A stretch of 64,000 nt of DNA from Proales similis (Eukaryota > Rotifera > Eurotatoria > Ploima > Proalidae): positions 124,001 through 188,000 of the forward strand of contig JAGVRJ010000008.1 in NCBI GenBank assembly GCA_019059635.1, written 5' to 3'. The notes under the pieces were generated by a model, which was not told the origin of the DNA, did no database searches, and saw nothing but the letters and a program-made list of their open reading frames with translations. Below, in pieces: positions 31,320-46,204 of the stretch. Numbering within the stretch: the first letter of the stretch is position 1; each line of letters starts with the position of its first letter. Position numbers and translations under genes: made by a program.

Positions 31320-32844
31320 TTAATCAGAGACGACGCATTGAGCCGATTGAATTCTATTCCTGATGAAGACAGCCAATTGATTGAGCGAGTCTTTTGAGGC
31401 GTCAGTCGAACTGAGTTTGATTTGACTATTGGCCTCGAGCTTCACTTCGATGCCGAACATTCTCTCGCCTTTTTGATCGATTTCTTGTTTAGAACAGGTG
31501 GCTGCTCGTCGCTTTTTAGCTCTCTGCTTGGTCCATGTGTTGGCGAAAACGTCGAATTCAGCTGTCAGCTTGTCTTCAGATTGAAGCTGTTTAAACTTGA
31601 ACCAGCAATTTAGCATGCAACTCATCCAAAGACCAGCAGCTCGTTTACATACATGAAGCTCTTGAGTGAACAATCTGGCCACAAATTGAACCGGGTCAAA
31701 TGAGCTGCCTGGTTTGAGGCAAAGAGAAGAAAAGTCAACAATTGCCTGTTTGGGAGTCTGAGAGCTTAGCACACAGTCGGAACGAAAACTCCACGCTAGG
31801 CCCCAACGCATCGTTCGGCCCTGGCAGAATTCTGCCTCAACAAAGTTCTCTGTGTCGGCTTTGTTGCGCAGATATTTCTTCAGCAAGACCAGGCTGCTCT
31901 TCTTGCCAAGCATCGAAGTAAAGATTCTGAATTTTTTCGTTATTTTTTCAGTCTAAATGCCAAGACCATTGGGAACCACCTGACGCGATGCTTGAAGAGG
32001 AGGCTCTCGTCAATGATCCGCTTGACGAAGCCGACTTCGCCGTCTTGGTCGAAAATCGCCTCGTGCGACCGCGCTGTCTTGACAGTTTTGGCCAGAGTTC
32101 GCTTCTCTGGCTTGCGAATGTGCTCTGAGCTGCCGGCAAGTTCAGATTGATCGGCAAAGAATGGCGGATTACAAACCAAAAAGTCAAAGTCAACTCCATT
32201 CATCTGATTGCCATTCTGATCAATCGACTCAAACAGCTCTTTGAGGGTGGTTTCGCCGCTCACTTTTTCGACTTCAATGGCCTTGAATCATAAAGAACAA
32301 ATTGATTGAGTTTATTCAAAATCGTCTACCACAAACTCGGCTGGCTAGATTATTGACGGATATGTTCCGTCGGGCAAATTCGATACTCTCTTGACTGAGC
32401 TCGCTGCAAAGCATTCGCCAGTTCTTATTCAATGTACACGCGATAAGGGCAAATATGCAGCTTGTGCCGCAGCCAATGTCGATTCCGTAGGCCGGCTTCT
32501 CTTCGCACTTGACCAAATCCTCGACCCAAAGAATGTAGTTGAGTCGCTGCGGCACTCTGGGTATTAGATGGTCGACTGGAATGTGAAGCTCAAGACCTAA
32601 AGGCATTCGATTGCAGACATTCAAGCCAAATAATCGAAGAGACACCAATCTGACCAAAGTAATGTTTGAGCAAAACGCAAGTCAAAGCTCGAACTGCCTC
32701 TGCGTTTGTAAAATCGAGCAAGCATTTTTGACCTTCGAATCGGCAGTAGTTGGCGAAATGCGGGTAGAGACGGGCAAGAGCGGCGAAATCGGGTGGCTTG
32801 CTATAGAATGGACTGCGGGGATGCATTCGCTCATTGAGTGACAT
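31320..32844 (-). CDS. METTL16: METTL16, U6 snRNA/MAT2A m6A methyltransferase
   Basis: Deposits N6-methyladenosine on U6 snRNA and structured hairpins using SAM. Start ATG 32844 gives MSLNERMHPRSPFYSKPPDF, matching the conserved N-terminus. After an intron in a FG codon the next exon reads LELHIPVDHLIPRVPQRLNY. SAM-binding motif GIDIGCGTSCIFALIACTL and catalytic NPPF (DFLVCNPPFFADQ) are present, followed by GEVGFVKRIIDESLLFKHRV and, after a phase-2 intron, MLGKKSSLVLLKKYLR and EFCQGRTMRWGLAWSF. The C-terminal part is shorter than in vertebrates but retains a putative VCR-like end (SLNQLAVFIRNRI). Stop TAA at 31320-31322. Four exons. Confidence 0.95.
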
Positions 32845-33061
32845 GGTTGTTGCTCACTTTTGCCCCCCTTTCTTTGTCTAAGTCAGTTTACTTCAAGCGA
32901 AATGTGTTGCCTTCAGATTTGTATGCGAGGACAAGTGGCTCAGGGCGCGACAGGCGATTGCAAACGAGAGGCAAACCAACGTGTTTAGTTGAGAACGGTT
33001 TACTTCTAGACTTTTAGAGAGGAGAAGGAAAAGAGTCGACGTCGATGATGATTGCCGCTGC

Positions 33062-33630
33062 TTAGGCCAGCCAGTTTCGCACATATGCGTGACGGTTCAT
33101 GTCTCGTTCTCGAGTGTGAGCGTACACTTCCTCGTAGATTGGTCGGACCCAGTTCTCAAGCTTCGGATTGGTCTTGTAGACTGGCTCGCCGAACCAGGTG
33201 CCAGTCACCCAACCGGGCACGTCCTTCATCAGCTGATTTTCTTCCTCTCGGTTTCTTCTCATCTGCCAGAGCAAGAGACGATCCGATTCGGCCTCCAGCA
33301 GTGGCTCCAATGCCACTCGAGCTTCGTCGTCTTCGATCAGGTTTTTCCTGTTTGCTGAATTATTCAACGATTGGCGTCGCCGCGTGGGCCACTCTGACTT
33401 ACATGTTACGAGCTCGTCTTCTGGAATAGTCCCAAACACCGACAGGCACTAGGAGAGCGAGCGCCGAGATGACAAACGCGGCTGGTTTAAAAACACGCTC
33501 GAGGACTATTGAGTGCTAAAGAGGCAGTCTAATGCAACTTACGTCTGGGCGACCAGGTGGGCACGCGGCTAAAGTTGAGTTTTGAGTAGCCGCCTGGGGG
33601 CGGCATCTCTTGTCGAATTGAACCGCTCAT
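33062..33630 (-). CDS. NDUFA13: NDUFA13 (GRIM-19), complex I accessory subunit
   Basis: Supernumerary subunit of mitochondrial NADH dehydrogenase. Start ATG 33630 gives MSGSIRQEMPPPGGYSKLNF, with the conserved DMPPPGGY-type motif. Exon 2 supplies the single membrane helix (AFVISALALLVPVGVWDYSR). Exon 3 gives the matrix/IMS helix (NLIEDDEARVALEPLLEAES) and the signature MKDVPGWVTGTWFGEPVY, ending RHAYVRNWLA before TAA at 33062-33064. Two introns, about 150 residues, normal for the family. Confidence 0.95.
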
Positions 33631-34161
33631 TCCTATGTAATCTAAAACAAGCCGAAAATTTGGGTCAATCGTGTTTGAAGTAGGCTCGGTCGGTTGCCTG
33701 AGACAACCGAACCAGAGAAGTAGGGCCGGGCTGTGACTGTTTACTTTCTGTTTGACGCCAGCCGATCAAGGACAAGCTGTCGAAGCGAAGTGAGCGGAAA
33801 GAGGAAAGCTGTTTGACAGAAGCAGAAATCGAACGTTAATAGGAAGAGAGCACCCGTACACGCTCAGCACTGCGCGTACGAGCTGTGCAAAGGCAAGCGG
33901 ACCAATGCTCAAACAAGTTTTGCTCGCCGCTCGTCTAATTATTAATGCAGCATTTACTTTGCATTTATTTTCCATTCATAATCACATGAAGAGGACCGGG
34001 CTGAATTTTGAAATCAGACGCAAGTAGAGTTTGGGCGCCGATTATGAATAATGAATAATTTCATAACTCGTTCTTCACAGCAATAGATTGAGACCGAGAC
34101 CGAAAGAGATAAGAGAGGGAATAAGAGCCAAGACGAGGGAGAAGGAGCAAAATACATTACA
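33631..34161. promoter_or_regulatory. Divergent promoter region, NDUFA13 / NEDD4
   Basis: A 531-base gap between two divergent start codons. No coding frame or clear TATA element; likely promoters and 5' UTRs of both genes. Confidence 0.45.
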
Positions 34162-37121
<2,960 letters not shown>

Positions 37122-38095
37122 CCTTTCGTCGGTCATATTTATTCAATTCAAATTTCACAACTTGAGCGATTTATGTACTTTCCTTTTCGTTGTTGACGCT
37201 TCAACAAGAAAAAAAAACAAAAAATAGCGATTTCTTTCAAAAAGCCGAATCCACGCCAAAGCGTCAACGCGATCATTCTCTGCCTCCCACTCAGACTAAA
37301 TCAATTAAAGTGCGAATTGAAAGCTTGATATCACAATCGGTGATTCGCAGTCAGTGGTTTCAGCTTTCGCCTGTTTTGTTTAAGCGAATGAGCGATAGTT
37401 GCTTTTGATTAATCTGAATGCAAAGTACATCGTCATCAACAAGCAGCTTTTTTTTAACGTTCCTGAACTCTTTGATTAAAATTCCGCGCGCGCCCACTCT
37501 AACCCTGAATGACAGATTGCTGCTGGTCGAACATTTTCAAAGAAAACATTCAATTTAATGGACAAAGAGGTTAACGAATAAAGCCAATAATCAAATTTAC
37601 GCAACCTATTGCTATACTTTATTTTGCCTCCTTTTTTGTGGCTTTCTGGTGTAATAAGGGACTATGATGAGGATGAAATGCAACATTTCACCTCACGCCC
37701 TAAATCGTTACAAAAGAGCAGGCGCCAATGTAAAGTTTGTTTTGCAAAGTGCATTGGCGCTTGCTGCATGCAACATCGTCGCCTTCTAGATTAAAGCCTG
37801 AATCGAGCATTGAAATTGCATAACAAAAAATTATTGCTCTCTCTCTCCGCTCTTTTACACTAGATTGCTTTGCCATTCGGTTTAATCAAACGCGCGTTTA
37901 TAAGTTTACGGTCGAGTATCTGCACTTGGCGTTTAACATATTCGCTGAACTTAAAACTTTCGATTCGACAATTGACTCGAGCAGAAACACAATGAGGAAG
38001 TGAGGAGACCGACAGTTCAGCGACCGAAAACAAAAGCGAGATACTAAGCAATTGAGTGACCAACCTGCCTGACGCTCCCGACGAGCATTCGGTCT
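37122..38095. other. Intergenic region between NEDD4 and SMG7
   Basis: Nearly 1 kb of AT-rich sequence with homopolymer runs. No coding frame with motif or biased codon use was found. Confidence 0.45.
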
Positions 38096-40215
38096 ATGAA
38101 GTTGATGATGAGCGACGCCGGAAAGACAGAGGATGCCTATCGTGCCCATGTGCTGCAGCTCTACGATCGAATCAAATCGATCAAGATGACCATCAGTGCG
38201 AGCAACTGCGATCGACCTGAGCTTTGGATTCAGCGCCAAAATCTCCAGGACCTGTTTCATCAAATAATGATAAAGTATGTCGAGTTGGTTTGTTTTTTTA
38301 TTTTAACGACTAAAGGCTGACTAATTTTAGGGACCTGAGCTTCACGATCGATAAGAAGCTCGAACAAGACTTGTGGAATCTTGTGTTCAAAACCCAGATA
38401 AACTATTTCCAGTCGAAGATCAAAGAAGCAGGAAGCAGTTCGACCAAGGCCGAGCTTCAGTCGCGCCTGTCGTTTTTCCTAGACGCCGCGCACGGCTTTT
38501 ATCTGAAGCTGATGCAAGACCTACTGAACCGTTATGAACACTTGCTGGGCAAGCGAGCGCTCCGCTTCCTTAAATTCCATCCGACAATATTCGACCGCCT
38601 GAGCGGCCCGTCTCAGTCGTGTGGCCGCAGCACACAGAAGCAAACTCATTACATTTGCCAGCACATACTGACGCACCTGGGCGATATTGCTCGCTACTCG
38701 GGCCAGTTCGAATTGGCAAAGAACTTTTACTTGCATGCCGTGAGCGTGGTCACCTATCTGGGCCAGCCCTACAACCAACTCGGCATATTGTTCGAGACAA
38801 TGAAAACCGACCAGCTGAGCACCATGTTCTTTTACATGCGCAGTCTGGCGCTCAAGTACCCGTTTCCTCTCGCGTCAAACAACTTGGACAATTTTATGCG
38901 CAAGCTGGCCGATATTCCGTCCGGCCGGTACAGCTCTGCCGACTTGTCCCACAAGGACTTGCTGCTTCTCTTTCTTCAGTGCGTTTCTCAAATACTGCTC
39001 GCGCGGCCTCAGAGCTCGTCAGATGAGTTGCTGGTCCTCTACCGTCAAGCGTTCATCAAGTTCGTGCACGCGCCAGTGCAACGAGGCAAGCTTGATCGAT
39101 TGCAGTTTTGCAAGATGACCGCCATCGCAGTGTTCGCTCTCGAGCGATCAGCTGATTCGCGTCTCATCGATTTGATCGTGTTCACTCTGGGCCAACTGGC
39201 CGAAGTGAGCATGGCGAGCGGAGAATGGGCCAGCAGTGAGAAGACAATAATGCCCGTGTTTTACCTCAGTCTGAGCTACTTTCAGACAAGCGACAAGCGA
39301 TCCGAATGGACCAGTAAAATACTTGACTTGAACAAGCATCGCGACTCGCTCACCTCAATTGTGGTCTACGTGAACAAAGTCAGCGAGCGTCTGGCCGCCG
39401 AAATCGAGCCGTCAACTCCCAGCCTGAGCGACCGAACAGCTGCGCTTGACGAAGACTGCTGGCTGGAGAGTTTCGAGCCGATCAAGGCCGCTCATTCGAA
39501 GCTTGACTTCAATCTCGACTGCGACTCAAGGACAGAGGCACTGCTGAGGAAATATCGAATCGTGCGAGCGTTTGAAGTATTGTGCCAAGACAGCCAAGTG
39601 GTCAGTCAGACGGGAAGTGCAGAATCACTGGCGGCGGTGAAATTCAAACTCCAGGGACTGGCAAGTCCTTCAAAGGAAACAACCGTTCCGGTCAGCGAGC
39701 AGCCCAAACGACGCAGGCAGAACGTGGCCTTGGCTACAATGACTCAAGAAGCCGCTCGACCTACACAACCGACCTCGTTTGTTAAGGCGCAGAATTCGCA
39801 TCAGACCGCGCCCAAGTTCTTTCCGAGTGCATCGCAGGTCAAACTAAGCGCAGCAAACCGCCTCGTCTATCAGCCACATTCGAGCAATTTCTTGGCCAAC
39901 AACGGATTTCCCGCATTTCTTCCATCCAATCCGCCGCTTGGCGAGAACCAAAGCGAGCAAGAGCGGGCCCAGCAAATAAGCGCCAATCTGCTTCAGTTGA
40001 GCAGAATGAACTCGCAGCCGGTCGATTCAAGCTGGAACGAGACCTCGAGCGGCCTATTGAGCAGCTGGAACTCATCGTTCCACTCGCTCGGCTCGAAAGC
40101 GTCCTCGAACAAAACGAATGCGGCGGCAAGTTTGAGTGAAATGTCGCCGCAAACCAGCTTGACTCAGTTCGACCAGTTCTCTTCTCTATGGCCTTCTCTA
40201 CCCCACCAAAACTGA
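38096..40215 (+). CDS. SMG7: SMG7-like nonsense-mediated decay factor
   Basis: Cytoplasmic adaptor that binds phosphorylated UPF1 through a 14-3-3-like domain and promotes decay of NMD targets. Exon 1 (from ATG 38096) gives MKLMMSDAGKTEDAYRAHVL. One short intron follows; exon 2 (about 38332-40215) holds the rest. Signature blocks: ICQHILTHLGDIARYSGQFE, GQPYNQLGILFETMKTDQLS and FFYMRSLALKYPFPLASNNL, the EST1-type TPR/14-3-3 region. The C-terminal third is low complexity, rich in Ser, Gln and Asn, with no PIN domain, which excludes SMG5/SMG6. About 670 residues. A polyadenylation hexamer lies at 40273. Confidence 0.9.
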
Positions 40216-40272
40216 CACCCGTTCATTTATTCATCTTCTTTATCTATTTATTTGATTGAGCCATCATTTTCT

Positions 40273-40278
40273 AATAAA
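40273..40278 (+). other. Polyadenylation signal AATAAA, SMG7
   Basis: Lies 57 bases after the SMG7 stop and 170 bases before the YME1L1 start. Confidence 0.5.
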
Positions 40279-40448
40279 AGCCAAATAGCCCGATCGTTAT
40301 GTGCGTGAACTGCGGCCGCCTCTGCCACCTTTGGATCGACTCTGAAAAGCCGATTCCTGTTTGGCTCGCTGTTTCTCATGCTGCAAAAATTAAACATGTT
40401 TGAAAGCCTTCATTTGGTCAATGGTGCTAAGTTTGACGCTATTTTTAG

Positions 40449-42743
40449 ATGTCAAGTCAACTCTCACTGCCGCCTGCGGTCGTCTGCATGCTCACATTCA
40501 ATAGGGCCGCAGTGAAGCAGAAGCTGGCCGAAATGCTCCTCAAACTGGACGATTTGCTTAGGATGAGACAAGTGAGCCGGCAAGTGGCCAGCGTTGATCT
40601 CTTCAATGAGCTCGAAACGCAAATGCAAGCAGTTGTGGAACGAGTCAAGAACTGCGACGAGTCGCTCATGGTCGTCGATCCGATTTTAAATCCGTTGAAG
40701 AAGAATCGGCCGAGCGACACATTTGTGGAGAATCGATTCGGTTTCGATCCGAGTGAACTTGATTCGGGCATCGGCAGTTCACCGTTTCGTCCACTTTTGC
40801 ACAACCGTTTGAACCTGTTCAGTAAGCAGACCGGCTGTAAAGCAGCTCAGCAGCAAACTCACCGCGGCTTTAGAACTCGCCGTCAAATCGAACAGATCGA
40901 AGAGAGCGAGAACAGCAAAGGCTTCCAGGGCCTGCTAGAGTCTTATCGAAACGCGTCCGACCGGCTTAAAACGATCTACGAAAGCTCCAAGCCAAATCGA
41001 GCCCAATTAGGAGATGTATTTGCCAATCAACGTGGCAGCAAGAGTGAGGCCGGCGAGCAGCGTTCAGGCGACCAGTCCAACATTCAAAGCATAAAATCGG
41101 CGTTTGTCGAAGGATTCAACTACGGACAATCGAGCAAGAAGCCGAGTCCTTTTCTGACCGGATTGCGCATTTTCACGTTCGTTATAATCGTCTATTTGAT
41201 AATCAACATCATCTCGGTGACCACGATGAGCTCGCCGACAAATGGCCGAAACGGCGGCCTCAACATCAAGGCTCTGACTGGACAGTCGAACTTTGAAGTG
41301 AACCCCGAGTCGGTGACGGTCAAGTTCGACGATGTGAAGGGAATGCCCGAGGCAAAGAAGGAGCTCGCCGACATTGTCGACTTTCTCAAGGACCCTGAAA
41401 AGTACACGAGAATCGGCGCTCGCCTGCCCAAAGGTTTGATTCTGGTCGGACCGCCCGGATGCGGAAAGACGCTGCTGGCCAAATCGGTTGCCGGCGAAGC
41501 AGAGGTGCCATTTTTCCAGGCAAGCGGCTCTGACTTTGACGAGATGTTTGTCGGCACTGGTTCTCGAAGAGTGAGGCAATTGTTTGCTGCGGCCAGAGCA
41601 AAGGCGCCCTGTGTAATATTCATCGATGAGATCGACTCGGTCGGCTCGAGCAGAACCAACAGCGCCATACATCCGCACGCCAATCAGACCATCAACCAGC
41701 TCTTGGCTGAAATGGACGGATTTCAGAAGAACGAAGGCGTGATTGTGATGGGCGCCACAAACCGAAGAGAATCTCTAGACAGCGCTCTCGTTAGACCGGG
41801 ACGATTTGATCTCGAAGTTCGAATCGATCGGCCAGATTTGAACGCTCGCATTGAAATACTCGAATATTACTTGGACAAGGTTGCTCGCGATAAGGACATT
41901 GACGTGCAGTACATGGCCAGACAAATGACTGGGCTGGGAGGCTCATCGATCGAGAATGTTGTGAACCAGGCCGCGCTGAGAGCGGTGATCACCAACAACG
42001 TCAAAGTCAAGATGGAGCATCTCGAATGGGCTCTTGATCGTACTTTGATGGGCTACGGCAAGTCACGTCTCACCGACGAGGAATGCAACCGGACAACGGC
42101 CTATCACGAGGCCGGTCATGTGCTGGTCGCCTATTACACCAAAGACGCGGACCCGCTCCACAAAGTGACCATTTTGCCGAGATGTAATCACTTGTCTCTT
42201 CTCAGTTTGGGTTGAATTCACTCAAAGCTTAATTGATTGAAGCGCAATCGCTTGGTCACACTGCGTTTGTGCCCGGCGACGAAGGCTATTCAAAGACTCG
42301 AGCGCAACTTCTGGCCCAAATGGACGTGGCTATGGGTGGCCGTGTGGCCGAGGAGCTAAGTAAGTGCCTTAAAGTCAACAACCGCGCCCCTCAGACGCTT
42401 GACCAGTGAATCGGACCTAGTTTTCGGCCAAGAGAAAGTGACCACGGGCGCTTCGGCCGACTTCAAATCGGCCACCAACATTGCCACTCAGATGATCAGG
42501 GCGCTGGGCATGAGTGAAAAAGTTGGACCTCGTTCGTTCGATGAACATAACCAGCCGAGTCAACAGACGCAGGAGCTGCTCGACAGCGAGATCCGAAAGA
42601 CTCTGCAGGACTCTTACGATAGAGCCAAGAATATCCTCAAGACGCATTCGACCGAACTGAAGCTGCTTGCCGAGGCGCTACTCAAATACGAAACTCTGGA
42701 CGTCGAGCAAATCAAGCAGCTTATTGAGAATCACAAATTGTGA
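40449..42743 (+). CDS. YME1L1: YME1L1, mitochondrial i-AAA protease
   Basis: ATP-dependent zinc metalloprotease of the inner membrane facing the intermembrane space; processes OPA1 and turns over inner-membrane proteins. After an N-terminal region of low similarity comes the family block AFVEGFNYGQSSKK, one membrane segment (IFTFVIIVYLIINIISV), AAA module with Walker A GPPGCGKT (Cys where Thr is usual), Walker B VIFIDEIDSVG, SRH (GATNRRESLDSALVRPGRFD), and zinc site AYHEAGHVL. A phase-1 intron after KVTILPR joins to QSLGHTAFVPGDEGY, and a second joins to VFGQEKVTTGASADFKSATN. Stop 42741-42743. An AG directly before the ATG leaves open an upstream exon. Confidence 0.94.
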
Positions 42744-43244
42744 GCTCCATCGTCTTCTCCCGTCCGCACAACCCGACAGCAACAAATTACCAAGAAAAAA
42801 TACAAAAAAAAAAAAAAAACAGAAATGAAAGACTTTCGGTGCCGTTCGTTTTGAATCTTTGAATGTCGAAAGTCACCTCTATCCTGAAGATGGGAGCCGC
42901 ACACGCTAGTTCAAAGCCTGTCTTGATGTTGACCGTGATTTAGAACTGGACGTGAGAAGTTTGAGAGGCCCAAGGTCCAACTCTTATCGGCGTTGCGGCG
43001 TCTACTTTTTTTTTTCGTGGGCAATCAACGACTAAACGGCTTGGGATCTAAACATCTAGGCGACCCGAACGGGCTCCATTTATTTCCTCTTTCTTTCTCA
43101 TTTGTTCTATTCTGCCACGGATCGATTTTTAATCAAATAAACGAAAAAAAAATGCAAAAGCCAATCAAGAGCCAATCGAGAGCTGGAAGCTAACAACTGT
43201 TCGGAATGTTTATTTACACCAGTCTGTGTGTAGTCGTGTCGGGT
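42744..43244. other. Convergent 3' intergenic region, YME1L1 / TRMT5
   Basis: Lies between two stops. Contains an A-run at about 42806-42822 close to the YME1L1 stop and a T-run near 43007. Probably 3' UTRs. Confidence 0.5.
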
Positions 43245-44846
43245 CTACTCGACACGGAGTTGCTTGGCGTTCTCTGGCTCGGTCGAAGGAGACGCCTTGT
43301 TCTTGAGCGAGAGGAAAGTGTCGAATTTCAACTTGAACATGGTACAGTGCATGTCCTTGTTGGGCGCGACCTTGCGAACATATTTCGAACTGACGGCCAG
43401 GTCCGACTTGGCGAATATCTCGTGTTTGATTCTAGCGTGGATTTTGGCCAGCTCTTCGTCGCCTCCTTTGCAAAAGTGATAGCAGAACACGTTGAGTTCA
43501 AAGGAGTCAATCAGCGCCTGGTCGAGTCTTTGCCGAATCAAGTCGCTCTCAAGCGCGTCGTAGAGACTCACGAACGAAGGCAAGAACTCGACTGACAATG
43601 CCGGCAAGTTCATGAGCGCATAAAAGCTGCCCATTTTCAGCTTGTTCTCGCTTATGAAGCAGAGAATTTCGACCAAATGGTACTTGAGCTTCTGGCGAAT
43701 GAACTCACTTCCGTCTAAATTGAACGCTTGGAAGAAGTGCGTCGGGTCGAATTTGAGCTGGTCCGGCCGTTCTGGGAAGACCGGAGACCAGGAGGGCCGG
43801 ATTTGAAGCTTGAGGTCGGTGCGACGCTGCTCGAGCTCGCGCACCTTGTTCTTTGACTTGTTGTTTTGCTGGTAATTGTCGACAAGATAGCGAAAGCTCT
43901 CCGGATTGAGATCGTTGGCCAACACGCATCTCAACTTGCGACAAGTGGCCGCCGGCACTGAGAACGGGCCGACGCCGGCGAACACGTCATAGAGCACATC
44001 ATCCGGCTGCAGTAAATTGACCACTCTCTCGTGCTCGGTGCCCAGACGCGGATTCCAGTAGACCTTGGCAAAGTCGAATTTAAACTCGCAGCCGTTCTCT
44101 TTGGTTGTGACGTTCGTGTTCGCCTCGCCGGCCAATATCTCGAACGCAAAGTTGCGATACGTGTTGTCGATTTCATTCACTTTGTTGACCACTGTTTTGA
44201 TGTGGCTCACTTTGTCGATCAACGTCTCACCTGAACGCCGTCGGTCCGTTTAATTGAATTGGTCAGCTTTTAGTAGAAAATTAAACTTACCGATCAAGCG
44301 TTTGTAATCGAGCACTTGATCGCGCAGATTGAAATGGGCCACGTGGCCAATGATGCTGTAGCCTTTCACGTTCACATTCTCACTCATTAGCTCGTCGGGC
44401 AAGACGGCGCGCATCACGTCGTCGAATTTAAAATCGTCATAGTCCATTTTGACGTTCAGTCGTCCAATGGCGCTCTCAAGCTTCTCTTCCTGAATCACTT
44501 TTAGCAGCTCTTGCCTCTGCTCCGGCTTGAGCGCAGTCAACTCGAACAGGTCTGGGTCGAGCAGAATGTATTTGTGAGTCTCACTCTCCGGATCGTCTGA
44601 GGGCAGATCTTGGTAGCGCTTGAGACGCGGATAGGTCTCGAGCAAGAACCGCTTGAGAATTTTTCTCGCCTCGAGCAGGCTCTTTTTGGGCACTTTGACC
44701 GTCGGTATGGTGACATTTGTCTCAAACAGGCTCTTGTCTGTCAGCTCTTTCACTCCTTTGAGTCGAGGATCAAATGAGACTTTCATTCTGAAACGCAGCG
44801 CCTGCCGCATGAATGAACACGTTTGACGCAGTCTTCTGCACAGCAT
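43245..44846 (-). CDS. TRMT5: TRMT5, tRNA m1G37 methyltransferase
   Basis: Methylates G37 of tRNAs with SAM, preventing +1 frameshifting. Start ATG 44846 gives a basic, hydrophobic N-terminus (MLCRRLRQTCSFMRQALRF) that could target mitochondria; a second ATG after it could give a cytosolic form. D1/D2 regions: GYSIIGHVAHFNLRDQVLDY. After one intron: EFKFDFAKVYWNPRLGTEHE, SAM loop DVFAGVGPFSVPAA, ANDLNPESFRYLVDN, and the active-site region SFYALMNLPALSVEFL. Two exons only; about 510 residues. The C-terminal AdoMet/tRNA part is complete and ends at a TAG-proximal stop at 43245. Confidence 0.95.
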
Positions 44847-45028
44847 TCAGCAAAACAAAACCAAACACGCAAGAGACGAATATTAACGAACAAAAGCTCG
44901 CCTAAAAGCTTCACTTCTGGTTCTCCAACAATATGACAATGCACAAAATCAAACGCAATTTATTCTTCGGTCGTTTTTTTTTTCATTTTTTTTTACACTT
45001 TTATTACGATAAGGGCTGATTGCTGGTT

Positions 45029-45946
45029 TCATTTTTTCAAATAGGCCGAGTCCCTAAACTGAGTGTTGTGCATGTGCGACAACAGTTTGGACTCGATGCT
45101 GTCCAGCGAACGAGTGGTCATGACCAGAGTCTGATGCTTGAGCATACTGTACACGTTGAGGCCGTAGGAGGGCATGAGAGTGAGGCCCTTGCTCTTGGCC
45201 ACCGCCGACGTTATGCTGTACGGCATGAGGTCAGTGTCATCGACGAATAAGACCGAAGGTCCCCAAAAGCGGTGCTCGACCAGTTCGTTCAAATACCGCT
45301 CGCTCTCGTCCGGCAGTTCAAGTGAGTCGACGAAATGAAGATCGCCCTTTGAATTGTCAAGCAAATGAGACCAATGCGCAAAGAGAGCAAGGCACGCAGG
45401 CCAAACCTGATGAAATTTGACTGTGAGGGCGGTTCGAAGGCCGAGTATTCGCTGCGAGAACTTCTCCATGAAAAAGTATGACTTGGGGCCGCGTGGACCG
45501 TGAGCGACGCCGCCCTTCATCCACTGAGGGGCGAGTCGACTGCCGTGACGCGCCTTGCCCAGTCCTTTCTGTGCCCAGGGCTTCTTGCTCGCGCCGGGCA
45601 TCTCGGCTCTTGTCGGCGTCCAGTCGTAATTCTTGCCCATTTCTGTTTAGATGCACAGGAGCCGCTCAAAAGGCTTCTATTTACCATTTTGCCGTACAAC
45701 TGCTGCCAGTAGACATTTCGAAAGAGAATGTCCAGTCTGTGCGAACGTCGATGAGGAAGAGACCAAAGTCGGCGTGCCAGCAGTTGCTTACCTGGGATTG
45801 ACGGCGAACACACTCGGATGCAGATTGAGCATTCCGACCTTTTTCTGCTCGATCTGCTGCAAACTCTCAATCCAGGCCTGGACCGGCCGTTGAAGAGGAT
45901 TGAGCTTGAGCAGATTGCGCTGGTAAATTAGCGGTCGCACAGCCAT
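45029..45946 (-). CDS. MRPL4: MRPL4, mitochondrial ribosomal protein uL4m
   Basis: Large-subunit mitoribosomal protein. Start ATG 45946 gives [20 protein letters not shown] and [19 protein letters not shown]. The next exon carries the L4 signature loop ([35 protein letters not shown]), and the C-terminal part gives [32 protein letters not shown] and the end FRDSAYLKK. Start codon lies 258 bases from the divergent EFTUD2 start. At least two introns; about 290 residues. Confidence 0.93.
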
Positions 45947-46204
45947 CTGGTTCTCTCTCTCTCTCTGAATGTTGTGGCTATTCGATGATCGTGTGTGTGT
46001 GTGTGTGCGAGGGGGCGAGTGTGCGCGTTTAGTGCGTATTCACAGCGTTTATGTGCAGTGAAGTTGGCGCCGCTTTCTCTCACTCACTGCGTACCCGTTC
46101 GGAGTGAACGCGACGCGCGCGCCGCCGCTCTCATGGCCGAACACGCTCACCTTTCGTTCAGTTTTGTTTCTCATCCGCATTTTAGACAGTTTTGGTAGAA
46201 CGCA
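45947..46204. promoter_or_regulatory. Bidirectional promoter region, MRPL4 / EFTUD2
   Basis: A 258-base divergent interval with a CT run (about 45954-45966), a GT run (about 45992-46006) and a short GC-rich stretch (46108-46125). No TATA box. Assignment is by position. Confidence 0.55.

Noticed and set aside
42806-42822. A-run after YME1L1 as a retroposition poly(A) tail
   Set aside because: YME1L1 has at least two introns, and no target-site duplication is visible.
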